The notes under the pieces: generated by a model
Told to the model about the DNA's origin: nothing
Seen by the model: only the letters and a program-made list of their open reading frames with translations
The model's database searches: none
Assembly: GCA_015698305.1 (NCBI GenBank)
Contig: CP048620.1
Span: forward strand, 2,440,001 to 2,504,000
Direction of reading: 5' to 3'
Length of the DNA stretch: 64,000 bases
Origin: Candidatus Nitrohelix vancouverensis
Lineage (GTDB): Bacteria > Nitrospinota > Nitrospinia > Nitrospinales > VA-1
Program-made: the position numbers and the translations under genes
Shown: positions 39,278 to 48,998 of the stretch, piece by piece
Layout: each line of letters starts with the position of its first letter
Numbering within the stretch: position 1 is the stretch's first letter

Positions 39278-40428
39278 CGGTGATGAGTGAGTTGGTCCTG
39301 GATAAAAACCCTGATTCGTTCTGCAAAGGCTTCGGTTCTGAACTTCAAAGCCTGATCGCGAATGGTTTGGGGGTCAAACCTGGATTCTATCTCTTCAAAG
39401 TGTTTAATTGACGCCATTAAGGAATCACGGGTCGCTTCGTAAAAAAAGACGCCTGTGGTCTGGTCTGCGCTGGGTTTTGGAATGCCCGATTCCGCTTTCC
39501 AGCTGTCTGGATCGGGAACCACTGTTTCCAACGCCCCGCCCTTTCCGAAGGCAATGACGGGCGTTCCCATGGCCTGCGCTTCGACGGGTGTGATGCCAAA
39601 ATCTTCCTCGCCCGGAAAGATCAATGCCCTGCAACGTCCAAGGTAGGAACGAACGTCTTCAGAACTCAGCCAGCCTTTAAACTGAATGTTCTTTCTCGCT
39701 CTTTGCCGTAACGAATCAGCCTCTTGTCCCGCGCCCACAACGACCAAAGGATACCCCAATTCATTGAAGGCATCAACCGCTAAATCCACGCGTTTATAGG
39801 GGGCAAAGGCAGACAGGATCAGGAAAAAATCTTCCCGCGCTTCGCCATGTGTTTGATAAAACACGGTGTCAGCCGGGGGATGAATAACAGTGGAATCGCG
39901 CTGATAATGTTTCTGGATACGTTTTCTTACATGCTCGGAATTGGCAATATAGGAGGTCACTCCCCTGCTTGTTCGAACATCCCATCGACGCAGAAAGGGC
40001 GCGACGATTCGCATCGCGGTCGCCACCAGCGGAGATGAATTGTCCTTGCCAAAATATTGATCGAACTGGTCCCAGACATAGCGCATGGGGGTGTGGCAAT
40101 AACAGACATGCAGCGCTTCAGGAGAAGTTCGGACGCCTTTGGCGACGCAATGACTGCTACTCAGAACCAGATCGTATTCGCGCAGGTCCATTTGGCCGAT
40201 AGCCAAAGGCATCAAGGGAAGATAATAGCGGTAGTGCGACTTTATAAAGGGGAGCTTTTGTAGAAAAGAAGTGCGAATGGGGTGACGCTCGATTTCCGGG
40301 GAAACCGCGCCTTCAACCCAGAGAAGGGTGTGCAGATCAGCTTCCGGGAACAGGCGGCAGAAAATTTCGAGACATTTCTCGCCGCCGCGCATTCCCGTCA
40401 ACCAGTCATGAACGATCGCAATCTTCAT
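39271..40428 (-). CDS. Glycosyltransferase family 4, surface glycan
   Basis: A 385-residue GT-B enzyme. The start IAIVHDWLTGMRGGEKCLE is typical of exopolysaccharide glycosyltransferases. The acceptor half has CVAKGVRTSPEALHVCYCHTPMRYVWDQFDQYFG. The donor half has FLILSAFAPYKRVDLAVDAF and FPGEEDFGITPVEAQAMGTPVIAFGKGGALETV with the E-x7-E-like acids. It overlaps the sugar-phosphate transferase gene, so they probably build the same repeat unit. Other genes expected of a polysaccharide cluster (flippase, polymerase, export) are not in the window. Confidence 0.88.
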   Translation of the reverse strand: MKIAIVHDWLTGMRGGEKCLEIFCRLFPEADLHTLLWVEGAVSPEIERHPIRTSFLQKLPFIKSHYRYYLPLMPLAIGQMDLREYDLVLSSSHCVAKGVRTSPEALHVCYCHTPMRYVWDQFDQYFGKDNSSPLVATAMRIVAPFLRRWDVRTSRGVTSYIANSEHVRKRIQKHYQRDSTVIHPPADTVFYQTHGEAREDFFLILSAFAPYKRVDLAVDAFNELGYPLVVVGAGQEADSLRQRARKNIQFKGWLSSEDVRSYLGRCRALIFPGEEDFGITPVEAQAMGTPVIAFGKGGALETVVPDPDSWKAESGIPKPSADQTTGVFFYEATRDSLMASIKHFEEIESRFDPQTIRDQALKFRTEAFAERIRVFIQDQLTHHRC

Positions 40429-40455
40429 GGGGAACCGATCAGGCTCAAGGATCGG

Positions 40456-41409
40456 TTATTGAATTTCTTGCAGTTTCTTCTGAATCTTTCCGCGAACTTC
40501 AGCTGTGGGATTGCCGCGAAGGGCCGCTTGCAAAATCTCGACCGCTTTACTGCTTTCACCTTTTTTGTAATAGCTCAAACCCAGCATATAGCGGGAATCG
40601 TGTACCTTGTTGCCATTCGGGTATTTGTTCAAAACGGTTTCAAATTGCTGGATCGCATCGTCATACATTTCCAATTGAAGGTAATTGCTTCCAATCCAGA
40701 AAACGATGTTATCGCGCAGACTGGAAGGCGGATTGCTCACCGACAGCGATTGGAATAAGAGAATCGATTCGTCATAATTTTTGGCTCGGTAAGCCGCCAG
40801 AGCGCGCTGGTATTCAGGCGGAGTGGCCTGCGCACGACTCGCCCGATGCATTGATCTGCGTTTTGCCGATTTCTGCATTTCCATCTCTTGCGCTCTTGTC
40901 TGCATTTCGCGGACGCGAGTTAACTCAGCATTCAGCGTTTCGACTTTGCTTTTGAGTTGTTCCACTTCAGGTTCAAGGAATTCGGTTTTACCCTGCGCCG
41001 CGGCCAGACTTCCTTCCAAGCGCTGTTCAGTTGCGCTGATTTTAGGTTCCAGCGTTCTCAGGATTTCTTCCAGTTGACGCACTTTGGCCACCAGAGATTC
41101 CTGCTGAAATTGCAGGTTCTCAACATCGCCTTTCAATTCGCCTTTTGCGGTGGCCTGATCGGGATTGGCAAACTCCCCGTCCACATCCAGGAAATCCCCG
41201 CTGTCTTCTGCAAAAAATGCGCTGTCATCATCAGACGCAGGAGCAGAATCGCCAAACAAATCGCCCTCTGTACCGAAATCATCTTCAAATACGATATCTT
41301 CCTCCTGATCGTCTCCGATCCAGGGGATGTAACTACACCCTTGTAAAAACACTGGCGTAACGAGAAACGCAATTAAAAATAGGTGGGATATTTTTCGTGA
41401 AAGGGACAT
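40456..41409 (-). CDS. YbgF/CpoB-like lipoprotein with coiled coil and TPRs
   Basis: A 317-residue lipoprotein. The signal peptide ends in a lipobox with C25 (VFLQGCSYI). An acidic low-complexity stretch (about 33-80, many D and E) precedes a coiled coil (about 85-190). TPRs fill residues 200-317 (YQRALAAYRAKNYDESILLFQSL, DDAIQQFETVLNKYPNGNKVHDSRYMLGLSYYKKGESSKAVEIL). That order matches YbgF/CpoB of the Tol-Pal system, which links outer-membrane constriction to peptidoglycan synthesis. The acidic segment and lipid anchor are additions. No tolB or pal is adjacent; it is upstream of the glycosyltransferase group. Confidence 0.8.
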   Translation of the reverse strand: MSLSRKISHLFLIAFLVTPVFLQGCSYIPWIGDDQEEDIVFEDDFGTEGDLFGDSAPASDDDSAFFAEDSGDFLDVDGEFANPDQATAKGELKGDVENLQFQQESLVAKVRQLEEILRTLEPKISATEQRLEGSLAAAQGKTEFLEPEVEQLKSKVETLNAELTRVREMQTRAQEMEMQKSAKRRSMHRASRAQATPPEYQRALAAYRAKNYDESILLFQSLSVSNPPSSLRDNIVFWIGSNYLQLEMYDDAIQQFETVLNKYPNGNKVHDSRYMLGLSYYKKGESSKAVEILQAALRGNPTAEVRGKIQKKLQEIQ

Positions 41410-41625
41410 AACAAACCTTCTCTCCTATGGCAGGAAAATTAATAGAACCTTAATTTTCAATAGATTATAAATATCTTTTGAAAAACTGTCAACTGATTTA
41501 CTTCAGTGAACCCTATACATTTAGCCCAATAAGGCTATTTGCATTGATATTCCTGATTTAATTGAATTACGGTTCTATTCTTTATCGAAATTTTTGCCAG
41601 ATACATTAGCATAAGTACTGTTTTT

Positions 41626-42786
41626 TCAATTGAAAACCGGGGGAGGCTTGCGGTTCATCAGAGTGAGTTCCTGTAAAACCCGAACCACTTTATCCAAATC
41701 TTCCTGAGTCGTGCCCTTCCCCAGGCTGAATCTCAAGGATGAGTTCACGCTGTCTACAGGCAAACCCATCGCCAATAACGTGGGAGACGGCAGTCCCGAA
41801 CCCGAACTGCAGGCGGAGCCGGCAGAAACGGATATGCCCGCCATATCGAGTCCGATGAGCAAAGTGTCGCCCTCAACGCCATCGAACACGATATTGAAAG
41901 TGTTGCCCAGTTTCTCCACGCCTTCACCGATCAGCGACACGTCCGGAATGGAATCTTTCAAAGCCTTCAAAAAATACTCCCCACGTTCCGCAATACGGCG
42001 TGAACCGCCTTCTCTCAGAAAATTCCTTGCGATCTCGCAGGCTTTGCCAAATCCGGCGATGCCTGAAACATTCTCCGTGCCGCCGCGCCGCTTTCTTTCC
42101 TGGCCGCCGCCGCACAACGGGGAAAATAGGGGAGGCGTTCCCTTGCGCAGATAGAGCGCGCCGACGCCTTTGGGACCGTACAATTTATGCGCCGAAAAGG
42201 AAGCCATGTCTACCGGAAGATTTTTGAAATCCAAATCTATTTTCCCGGCCGCCTGAACCGCATCGGTATGAAACAGGATGCCGCGCGAGCGAACTCTCTC
42301 GCTAATCTCAGCAATGTCCTGAATGATTCCTGTTTCGCTGTTGACGTATTGGATCGACACCAACAGGGTGTCGTCGGTCAGTGAAGCCTCGAGTTCGTCT
42401 GGATCAATTTTTCCGTTGGAATCGACGCCCAGCAAGACAATGTCGTAATCTTTTTCCAACTGCTTCAGCGGATTGATTATCGAGGCATGTTCCACTTGCG
42501 TCGAGATGATGCGCCCCGCCCTTCCTCTGGCGGAAAGCGCGGCCCCCAGCAGAGAAAAATTATTCGCTTCCGTACCGCCGCTGGTAAAGATGATTTCACT
42601 GGAGCTTGCCCGAATCAGATCGGCAACCTTCTGTCGCGCAATGTCAAGAAATTCACGAGCCGCCCTGCCCTCATAATGAATACTGGAGGGATTGCCAAAA
42701 TCAGTTTTCATTACCGAAACCATAGTCTCCAGAACTTCCGGGTCCAATGGGGTCGTAGCGTTATGGTCTAGGTATATGCGAGACAA
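41626..42786 (-). CDS. Cysteine desulfurase (NifS/IscS family)
   Basis: A 386-residue PLP enzyme that takes sulfur from cysteine for Fe-S clusters and thio-cofactors. The start is RIYLDHNATTPLDPEV. The PLP region includes IFTSGGTEANN, the Schiff-base lysine is K201 (SAHKLYGPKGVGALY), and the persulfide cysteine is C326 (SAGSACSSGSGLPS). The SSGS-type loop is NifS/IscS-like. Many Fe-S enzymes in this window (LipA, IspG, Rieske, radical SAM proteins) would need it. The next gene upstream on the strand is the serine acetyltransferase, 64 bases away, which supplies cysteine precursor. Confidence 0.95.
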   Translation of the reverse strand: MSRIYLDHNATTPLDPEVLETMVSVMKTDFGNPSSIHYEGRAAREFLDIARQKVADLIRASSSEIIFTSGGTEANNFSLLGAALSARGRAGRIISTQVEHASIINPLKQLEKDYDIVLLGVDSNGKIDPDELEASLTDDTLLVSIQYVNSETGIIQDIAEISERVRSRGILFHTDAVQAAGKIDLDFKNLPVDMASFSAHKLYGPKGVGALYLRKGTPPLFSPLCGGGQERKRRGGTENVSGIAGFGKACEIARNFLREGGSRRIAERGEYFLKALKDSIPDVSLIGEGVEKLGNTFNIVFDGVEGDTLLIGLDMAGISVSAGSACSSGSGLPSPTLLAMGLPVDSVNSSLRFSLGKGTTQEDLDKVVRVLQELTLMNRKPPPVFN

Positions 42787-42850
42787 AAACAGGTCCTCCG
42801 GGAGTAAGCCCGTCTGGCTAAGGTCGAATTGGGAAGGTTGACTGTACTGT

Positions 42851-43522
42851 TTATTCTTTGGAAGATGCGTCGACTTCGTTTTTGATCTGTTCCTTCAACA
42901 AGCGGATATCGCGCTCCATTTGGGGGAGTCGCTCCAGCATACATTCGATCACACGCGCCACAGGATCAGGAAAACTTTCTTCGCCGTCCACTCCGGTATT
43001 AACGTCTTTGCCGGAATACACAACGCGTCCGGGAACGCCAATCACCGTAGAGTATTCGGGAACGTCCTGCAAAACCACCGAACCGGAACCGACCTTTGTA
43101 TTGTTGCCAATGTTTATGGGGCCCAATACCTGCGCGCCCGCGCCCAGCACAACATTATTGCCAACAGTCGGATGGCGCTTGCCTTTCTTGGTACTCAATC
43201 CGCCGAGCGTGACGCCATGATAGATAAAAACATTATCGCCGATGATTGCGGTTTCGCCGATCACCACGCCCATCCCGTGATCGATAAAAAACCGTCGTCC
43301 GATAACAGCCGCGGGATGAATTTCGATGCCAGTGATCCATCGAGCAAAAAATGAGATGAAGCGTCCAAGGAATTTCCAGCCATGATTCCAAAACCAGTGC
43401 GCAATTCGATATACAACAAGCGCATGCACTCCTGGGTACAGAAGCAGGACTTCCAAACGATTACGCGCCGCGGGATCTTTTTCCATCGCGACGTTAATAT
43501 CTTCCCTGATTTGCTTTATCAT
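42851..43522 (-). CDS. cysE: Serine O-acetyltransferase
   Basis: A 223-residue enzyme making O-acetylserine, the first step of cysteine synthesis. The N-terminal helical part ([36 protein letters not shown]) is followed by left-handed beta-helix hexapeptide repeats: [40 protein letters not shown] and [22 protein letters not shown] variable C-terminal tail follows. It is the shorter EpsC/CysE form. The ATG is preceded by GGCCTCCTA rather than a purine-rich site, so initiation is probably weak or leader-driven. It is upstream of the cysteine desulfurase gene. Confidence 0.93.
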   Translation of the reverse strand: MIKQIREDINVAMEKDPAARNRLEVLLLYPGVHALVVYRIAHWFWNHGWKFLGRFISFFARWITGIEIHPAAVIGRRFFIDHGMGVVIGETAIIGDNVFIYHGVTLGGLSTKKGKRHPTVGNNVVLGAGAQVLGPINIGNNTKVGSGSVVLQDVPEYSTVIGVPGRVVYSGKDVNTGVDGEESFPDPVARVIECMLERLPQMERDIRLLKEQIKNEVDASSKE

Positions 43523-43780
43523 TAGGAGGCCGAAAAATTCAAAAGCTGTAAATTATTATAATCAATATACATTATTCCACATTTTCCTGAAAAAAAGAAA
43601 TGCTTCTATTGATATCCTCTGGAGAATATCCCGAATTATTGACACGGGTTTTGATTAAAACAACCAGTTCCGACAGATTGCAATTGTGAAGATTCGACGC
43701 CGGTGATTTAGTCGGTTGCCTTCAAAATACTTTGCAGTTACCATGCGAACTGTATTCTATTTTCTCTCTTGGGTATTCAC

Positions 43781-43975
43781 ATGGAATCCTTAAATGCGGC
43801 GATTCTCTGGCGCGCCTTCCTCACCACGACCATTGTTTCCCCTTGTTTGAAATGGGGAGTCAAGGTGAGCTGGCCCTTTGCCGGAATCTATTTCACGCTG
43901 TTCGCTCTCACAGCGGGAGCGCTGTATCTGGCGTTTTATCTGGAAAGCAAGTGGGGAGACGAGGATGAAGGTTAA
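43781..43975 (+). CDS. Small membrane protein, unknown
   Basis: A 64-residue frame (ATG 43781; TTG 43769 is an alternative) with a basic/aromatic first half (WRAFLTTTIVSPCLKWGVKVSW), one clear membrane helix (FAGIYFTLFALTAGALYLAFYL, about 33-54) and an acidic end (KWGDEDEG). There is no recognised family and only a poor ribosome site. It stands alone in a 520-base stretch between cysE and the glycine-zipper lipoprotein; the 250 bases before it hold nothing else I can support. Confidence 0.45.
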   Translation: MESLNAAILWRAFLTTTIVSPCLKWGVKVSWPFAGIYFTLFALTAGALYLAFYLESKWGDEDEG

Positions 43976-44045
43976 GAAAGATTCTATTTATAGAATATGA
44001 CGCGAGCGCCCTTTCGAGTTGCGACATGCGGAACTGTCGGCAGGA

Positions 44046-44438
44046 TCAATCCAGCAGTTTATGTCCCCGATTGCGCATGCATTTTCTGTAGGAGCTTTTA
44101 TAGGTTCCTTCCGACTCAACACCGCTTTTCACGCCGCCCGCCGAGCCTCCAATCGCCGCGCCTGTCGCGGCGCCGCTACCCGCGTTGCCAGACACTGCGC
44201 CAATCACCGCCCCGACCGCCGCACCCACTCCCGCTCCGATCGCTGTTCCCTTTGTAGCAGAACTTGCAGTGCCGCCAGACGCTTTCAATGCCAGTTGACG
44301 ACATTCCTCCAGATGCTCATCGATGAGGTCTGCGTTGGCGTCTCCATAAGGGTCGACGGTGGGTTGCCATCCCTGGCTGGCGCAAGCGGAAACCAATCCC
44401 AGACAGAATATAAAACCCAAGAGTTTTGACGAATTCAT
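44046..44438 (-). CDS. Glycine-zipper lipoprotein
   Basis: A 130-residue lipoprotein. The signal peptide ends in a lipobox with C19 (GLVSACAS). A short soluble part with a Cys follows (DEHLEECRQLALKA). Residues about 60-102 are a glycine/alanine-rich glycine-zipper stretch (GTAIGAGVGAAVGAVIGAV...GAATGAAIGG), as in outer-membrane proteins of the SlyB/YmgG type that insert helices into membranes. A basic C-terminus with another Cys (YRKCMRNRGHKLLD) ends it. The function is not established. It is divergent from the collagen-like gene. Confidence 0.75.
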   Translation of the reverse strand: MNSSKLLGFIFCLGLVSACASQGWQPTVDPYGDANADLIDEHLEECRQLALKASGGTASSATKGTAIGAGVGAAVGAVIGAVSGNAGSGAATGAAIGGSAGGVKSGVESEGTYKSSYRKCMRNRGHKLLD

Positions 44439-44639
44439 TCCTATACCCTTTCCTCAAAATGCACGACGGCTTGATTCAGACGCTGTTTGATAAACAGTAG
44501 AGTCCTATTTAAAGGTTTAACACAAATCCATTTTCAATAATATATCTTAGACCAATTTAACCTTATCCGAATCCTAAAGCTAATATTCACACAAGCCGAT
44601 ATCTTAATAACAATCATAAAAACAAGGAGAAGGGAAAAT

Positions 44640-46616
44640 ATGAAGAATTGCTTTCGAGTGATATCGGGACTGTTGTTATGGGGCGCTCTCTGGGCTGGAG
44701 CGGCAAATGCGCATACCCTGCACACCACAGGGGACAGTTACATCAACCTCAGTCAGGTCAATCAGGTCAATGGCGACAAACGCAATGTCCATATACGGAA
44801 TCTGGGAGGAGACCGGCAGGCCTTCGCCCAGTTCGATCTTTCGACGCTTCCTTCAGGCATCACCAGCGCTGATATTGCCAAAGTCACGCTCCGCGTCTGG
44901 GCGATGAATGTTTTGAATGCAGGCGATCTGGACCTGTTCAACGTTACTTCTTCATGGGACGAAGCGACCGTGTCCGCCGCCAACAGTCCTTCGCTGGCAT
45001 CGACCGCCCTTTCCACGGTGACTTTCAATGGAGCGGACGAGGAAAATTTTGTCGCCATCGACATCACCGCGCTGGCAAAAGACTGGGTGGATGGCACGAC
45101 GCCTAATTACGGAATCGCCCTTATGCCCAACGCGCAACAAGGCAACGCTATCAGCGTGCAACTCGACAGCAAGGAAGCGACGGGCACCAGTCACCCGATG
45201 GAAATGGAAGTCGCGCTCATTGGCCCCGAAGGTCCGCAGGGAGCGACGGGACCTCAGGGCATACAGGGAGTCACCGGAGCGACGGGACCTCAGGGCGCGA
45301 CCGGACCGCAAGGGCCGATTGGCTTGACTGGCGCGACCGGACCGCAAGGGCCTATCGGTTTGACGGGAGCCACCGGAGCGCAAGGACCAACCGGACCTCA
45401 GGGACCGACGGGTCCCACCGGACCGCAGGGCGCGACCGGACCTCAGGGACCCGCCGGAGTCAGCGGTAAGGATAGCGCCGACGGCGTGCGCATCACCTTC
45501 GCCCGTCAGGTCAATATGGATCAGGGCGAAACCGGCGTGACGGCTCTCGATCTGAACGGCACTGATCTGTTTCAATCCGCAGACCCGACAGTCACTCTGG
45601 GCGGAACCGCTCTGACCGTGCTTTCCAAAACATCATTGGGCGGCGGTCAACAGCAAGTCATCGCACAATTGCCGCTTGGACTCACGGATGGAAATTTTGT
45701 GGTCGATCTGGCCAACTCCAACGGCGACTCGGAATTTTATCTTCCTCTACAATCCTCCACTCTCAATGACGGATCGACCTGGACCGAAGCAACGGCTTCA
45801 GCCGCATGGGGAGGTCGGTTGGGCCTGGGGTCTGTTATCTTTCAAGATAAAATCTGGATCATGGGTGGGGAGGGTTTGAATGATGTTTGGAAAAGTTCAG
45901 ATGGAGTCAACTGGACACAGGTTACTGCATCAGCTAACTGGGGAGGGCGTTACTCAATGGCCCCATTAGTTTATAATAATAAAATCTGGATCTTTGGCGG
46001 TAAAACTAGCGGTTATTTGAGCGACGTCTGGAGTTCCAGCGACGGAGCCACCTGGACCCAGGCAACCGCATCTGCGCCTTGGGGCGGAAGAGCATTCCAC
46101 TCAACCCTTGTCTTCGACAATAAAATGTGGGTCATTGGCGGTTACAGCGGCGGTTATACAAATGATGTCTGGTGGTCTACAGATGGAGCCAACTGGACGC
46201 AAGCCACGGCATCCGCCCCATGGGCGAGTCGATCAGGTTTAAACTCAGTAGTCTTTGACAATAAGATGTGGGTGATGGCTGGAGTGGACCAAAGCCAGGT
46301 TAATCTTAATGATGTATGGCATTCCAGCGATGGCGTCAACTGGACGCAAGCCACCGCTTCCGCTTCATGGGTGGGACGTGAAAGCCCTGTTTCACTTATC
46401 TATGATAATAAAATGTGGATCATGGGCGGCTATGGCGGAGGGTACCGAAATGATGTCTGGAATTCGTCCGATGGCGCCAACTGGACTCAAGCCACGAGCG
46501 CGGCTTCCTGGTCGGGCAGAATGCTATTGTCAGCAGCTGTCTATAAATCGAAGATGTGGGTTCTTGGCGGATACACTGGCGGACGTGTGAACGATGTCTG
46601 GCACACGTCTGAATGA
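44640..46616 (+). CDS. Secreted protein: DNRLRE-like domain, collagen repeats and Kelch-like repeats
   Basis: A 658-residue modular protein. A signal peptide (1-24, ending AANA) precedes a beta-sandwich resembling DNRLRE/CBM-type domains (about 25-193: [45 protein letters not shown]). A collagen-like Gly-X-Y tract of about 27 triplets follows (195-277, [10 protein letters not shown] repeats), then an IPT-like segment (about 283-372). Six repeats of about 46-48 residues end the protein (about 378-658), each with a [13 protein letters not shown] turn, an NKMWxMGGY strand and a NDVWxSSDG turn, suggesting a six-bladed Kelch-like propeller. AAGGAGAAGGG precedes the ATG. It probably acts outside the cell in adhesion or glycan binding. 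Confidence 0.85.
   Translation: MKNCFRVISGLLLWGALWAGAANAHTLHTTGDSYINLSQVNQVNGDKRNVHIRNLGGDRQAFAQFDLSTLPSGITSADIAKVTLRVWAMNVLNAGDLDLFNVTSSWDEATVSAANSPSLASTALSTVTFNGADEENFVAIDITALAKDWVDGTTPNYGIALMPNAQQGNAISVQLDSKEATGTSHPMEMEVALIGPEGPQGATGPQGIQGVTGATGPQGATGPQGPIGLTGATGPQGPIGLTGATGAQGPTGPQGPTGPTGPQGATGPQGPAGVSGKDSADGVRITFARQVNMDQGETGVTALDLNGTDLFQSADPTVTLGGTALTVLSKTSLGGGQQQVIAQLPLGLTDGNFVVDLANSNGDSEFYLPLQSSTLNDGSTWTEATASAAWGGRLGLGSVIFQDKIWIMGGEGLNDVWKSSDGVNWTQVTASANWGGRYSMAPLVYNNKIWIFGGKTSGYLSDVWSSSDGATWTQATASAPWGGRAFHSTLVFDNKMWVIGGYSGGYTNDVWWSTDGANWTQATASAPWASRSGLNSVVFDNKMWVMAGVDQSQVNLNDVWHSSDGVNWTQATASASWVGRESPVSLIYDNKMWIMGGYGGGYRNDVWNSSDGANWTQATSAASWSGRMLLSAAVYKSKMWVLGGYTGGRVNDVWHTSE
45222..45467 (+). 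repeat. Collagen-like Gly-X-Y coding repeat
   Basis: About 27 in-frame triplets built from [12 protein letters not shown] and GPT units. The DNA repeats units such as gcgaccggaccgcaaggg with synonymous changes, so the tract is prone to slippage and length change between strains. Confidence 0.85.
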
Positions 46617-46640
46617 TATTCAGGTAGCGCAGGATTTGAT

Positions 46641-46672
46641 CCCCTCTCTGGATTCCAGAGGGGGGATTTTTT
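46641..46672. terminator. Intrinsic terminator after the collagen-like gene
   Basis: CCCCTCTCTGG pairs with CCAGAGGGGG around a short ATT loop (46641-46665), followed by a run of seven T residues (46667-46673). It lies 25 bases after the collagen gene stop and overlaps the end of the convergent scpA, so it serves the rightward gene. The leftward side lacks a matching U-run in the right place. Confidence 0.8.
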
Positions 46673-47484
46673 TATTCAGCAATCGAGTCGAGATCGGCGA
46701 TCGACGTTTCGTCTTTTTGTTCCATATCGTATTGCTTGAGCGCTTCCTCCTGCGCCGCTTTATCCGCCGCGGCGTAAACGCGGATGATGCCGAAGCGTTG
46801 CGATTGCTGAATACGGATCAGACTCATGCGCATCGATTCGAGAACAGCGAGAAAAGTGACGATGATTTCCTGCTTGGTGTTCAGCGATGTGAACAGGGAA
46901 TCGAAGGTGATGCTTTCGGACGCATTGAGAATGTCCAGAATATAGGCGATGCGGTCCGACACCGACAGCGTCGTGATCTTGATTTCATAATCCTTCTTGA
47001 CGACCTGATTGCTGACAATTTTTTTGAACGCCGTCAACAGATCGAAGACATTGGCTTCGACAAATCCCTCGTCTTCTTTCTCAGCAATCGTGAGCGGACT
47101 TCCGCGCACAAAAACCTGCTGGTGGTCGTATTCCATCTTGCGAAGCTGAAAGGCCGCGTCCTTGAAGCGCTGGTATTCGATGAGTCGCCGGGTCAGTTCA
47201 TCCCTCGGGTCTTCACCTGCATCGGGATCGACCTCGTCGTCGTGTTCCTTCGGTTCGACAGGGAGCAACATGCGGGATTTGATGCGCGTCAACTCAGCGG
47301 CCATGATGAGATATTCACCCACCAGATCGAGATTCAGTTCGCGCAACATATCCAGATACTCCAGATACTGGCGCGTGATCTGGGCGATGGGGATATCGTG
47401 GACGTCCATCTTCTGCTCTTTAATCAAATGAAGCAGAAGATCGAGGGGGCCTTCGAATATATCCAGACGGCATTGATAGTTCAT
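46672..47484 (-). CDS. scpA: Segregation and condensation protein A
   Basis: A 270-residue kleisin that joins SMC and ScpB in chromosome condensation. The N-terminal signature is RLDIFEGPLDLLLHLIKEQKMDVHDIPIAQITRQYLEYL, then EYLIMAAELTRIKSRMLLP. The C-terminal winged-helix part has IVTFLAVLESMRMSLIRIQQSQRFGIIRVYAA. An acidic tail ends it. ATG 47484 matches the family start; TTG 47508 is possible. No scpB is seen nearby. The rsmE gene is upstream, 45 bases away. Confidence 0.93.
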   Translation of the reverse strand: MNYQCRLDIFEGPLDLLLHLIKEQKMDVHDIPIAQITRQYLEYLDMLRELNLDLVGEYLIMAAELTRIKSRMLLPVEPKEHDDEVDPDAGEDPRDELTRRLIEYQRFKDAAFQLRKMEYDHQQVFVRGSPLTIAEKEDEGFVEANVFDLLTAFKKIVSNQVVKKDYEIKITTLSVSDRIAYILDILNASESITFDSLFTSLNTKQEIIVTFLAVLESMRMSLIRIQQSQRFGIIRVYAAADKAAQEEALKQYDMEQKDETSIADLDSIAE

Positions 47485-47529
47485 GATTGGTAAATTTAAA
47501 TGTTTCAAATTTCGGACACTTTCCTGACT

Positions 47530-48267
47530 CTAAAAGTCCCCATATAAGTACTGCAAAATACTCAGAATGGCAATGGGCGCCGTTTCTGCTTTAAGGATTC
47601 GCGGCCCCAGCCGGATCGACTGAAAACCATAACGCCTGGCAAGGTCCACTTCCTCTGGAGTGATGCCGCCTTCGGGGCCGCAGATACAGGCGATGGAAGG
47701 GGCGGCTGAAACATTTGGCAGGTCGGTCAATCGACGCGCGTTTTCCTCCTCCCACAGGATCAATTTCAGCGATACACCTTCAAAACGCTGGCAGAATGTT
47801 TCCAGATCGATTGAAGAATCCGGCAGGTCCGGGGTCACCGACCGTTCCGATTGACGCACCGCCTGATGGATGATTTCCCGCCAGCGTTTCAATTTCGCTT
47901 CCCTGATGTCTTTTTGCGGAATGCTCCGTTTCATCGTTATGGGGTACAGTCCGCTCAGGCCCAGTTCCACCAGCGGGCGTATGATGTCGTCGAACTTCTT
48001 TCCCTTCAGCATCCCCAAGCCCAGAATGATCGACGCAGGCGATTCATTCCCCGCTGGCAAACGTTCCAGAATTTTGCCAGACAATTCGCCCGCTTCGGGT
48101 GAATTCAGCCGTACCTGATATTCTGCGCCCTGACCGTCGAAGGCATAGATAATATCGCCTTCGCCCAGACGCAGCGAATTTTTGATATGCCGCCAGTCTT
48201 CTTCGCGGAAAATGATCTGAGCGCCTCGAATATTTTCAGGGGGAACAAAAAAACGTCGGCGGGTCAT
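47530..48267 (-). CDS. rsmE: 16S rRNA m3U1498 methyltransferase RsmE
   Basis: A 245-residue SPOUT methyltransferase that methylates U1498 of 16S rRNA. It has the N-terminal PUA-like part (RRFFVPPENIRGAQIIFREEDWRHIKNSLRLGEGD) and a C-terminal trefoil knot with LGLGMLKGKKFDDIIRPLVELGL, RWREIIHQAVRQSERS, CICGPEGGITPEEVDLARRYGFQSIRLGPRILKAETAPIAILSILQY. Its start overlaps the HAD gene stop by 4 bases. Confidence 0.94.
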   Translation of the reverse strand: MTRRRFFVPPENIRGAQIIFREEDWRHIKNSLRLGEGDIIYAFDGQGAEYQVRLNSPEAGELSGKILERLPAGNESPASIILGLGMLKGKKFDDIIRPLVELGLSGLYPITMKRSIPQKDIREAKLKRWREIIHQAVRQSERSVTPDLPDSSIDLETFCQRFEGVSLKLILWEEENARRLTDLPNVSAAPSIACICGPEGGITPEEVDLARRYGFQSIRLGPRILKAETAPIAILSILQYLYGDF

Positions 48268-48998
48268 GAATGAATGGAAGCTCCGTTCAAACTCAAAATT
48301 TCACTGAGCGAGTTGATTTCATAATCCGGTCGGATGGAGTCAGGAAGAACGCTGTTATCGCGATTCAGCCAGACCGCTTTCATGCCAGCTGATTGAGAAC
48401 CGACAATATCCGCCGCCGGGTTGTCTCCAACGTATAAAATCTCATGAGACGGCAGGTTCAGCCGCTCAATCGCAATCTGGAAAATACTGGGATGCGGCTT
48501 GCGGTAGGGAACGCTGGACGAGTAAACCGCAAAATTGAAATAGGCGTCCAGGCCGCATTGACTGCGTTCGTAGGCCTTCATGAACTCGGGATTGGTTGTA
48601 TTTGAAATGATGCCCATGGGAATCCCCTGTTGTCGCAATGCCTCCAGAGTCGGCGTCACATCGCCATAGACCTTGCGTCGCTCGTAGGTTTTTTTATAGT
48701 ACACGGTCATCAGCTCTTTCAAATCCTGGTCGCTTTCACTCGGCAAGCGATGACTGATAAGGAAACTTTTGAGAACGTCTTCAAAGCGCGCCTCCTGATG
48801 GCTTTTGCGCGATTGCTGAATCAAGTTTCGGAAGCTGGTTTTGAAACGGCTGTAGAAATCATCAAAAGCAGGCGCTTCCCAGCCGCGTTCCTGCATGGAC
48901 TGGTGCATGGCCTTGAATGGAGGCAAATCATTTTCGTCGCCCAGATCAACGAGGGTAAACGCCCAGTCGAACACGACAGCTTTATAAGTAAATTTCAT
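48264..48998 (-). CDS. HAD-family hydrolase
   Basis: A 244-residue haloacid-dehalogenase-type phosphatase. Motif I is VFDWAFTLVDLG (D10 and T14 region, with a tryptophan between and alanine in place of the usual second acid), motif II is ISNTTNPEF, the lysine is in YRKPHPSIFQIA, and motif IV is VGDNPAADIVGSQSAGM. A helical cap (about 25-115) fits the subfamily with REG-2/phosphoglycolate-like proteins. The substrate is unknown. The second acid of motif I is missing, which would weaken general acid catalysis and is worth noting. It is coupled to rsmE. Confidence 0.85.
   Translation of the reverse strand: MKFTYKAVVFDWAFTLVDLGDENDLPPFKAMHQSMQERGWEAPAFDDFYSRFKTSFRNLIQQSRKSHQEARFEDVLKSFLISHRLPSESDQDLKELMTVYYKKTYERRKVYGDVTPTLEALRQQGIPMGIISNTTNPEFMKAYERSQCGLDAYFNFAVYSSSVPYRKPHPSIFQIAIERLNLPSHEILYVGDNPAADIVGSQSAGMKAVWLNRDNSVLPDSIRPDYEINSLSEILSLNGASIHS

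Noticed and set aside
45222-45467. Short regular DNA repeats considered as a CRISPR or VNTR array
   Set aside because: The period is nine bases or multiples and follows in-frame Gly-X-Y codons inside an open gene; there are no unique spacers.
46594-47493. A 299-codon rightward open frame
   Set aside because: Exactly antisense to scpA, whose product is clearly recognised; the antisense product is low-complexity and Phe/Leu/Arg-rich.
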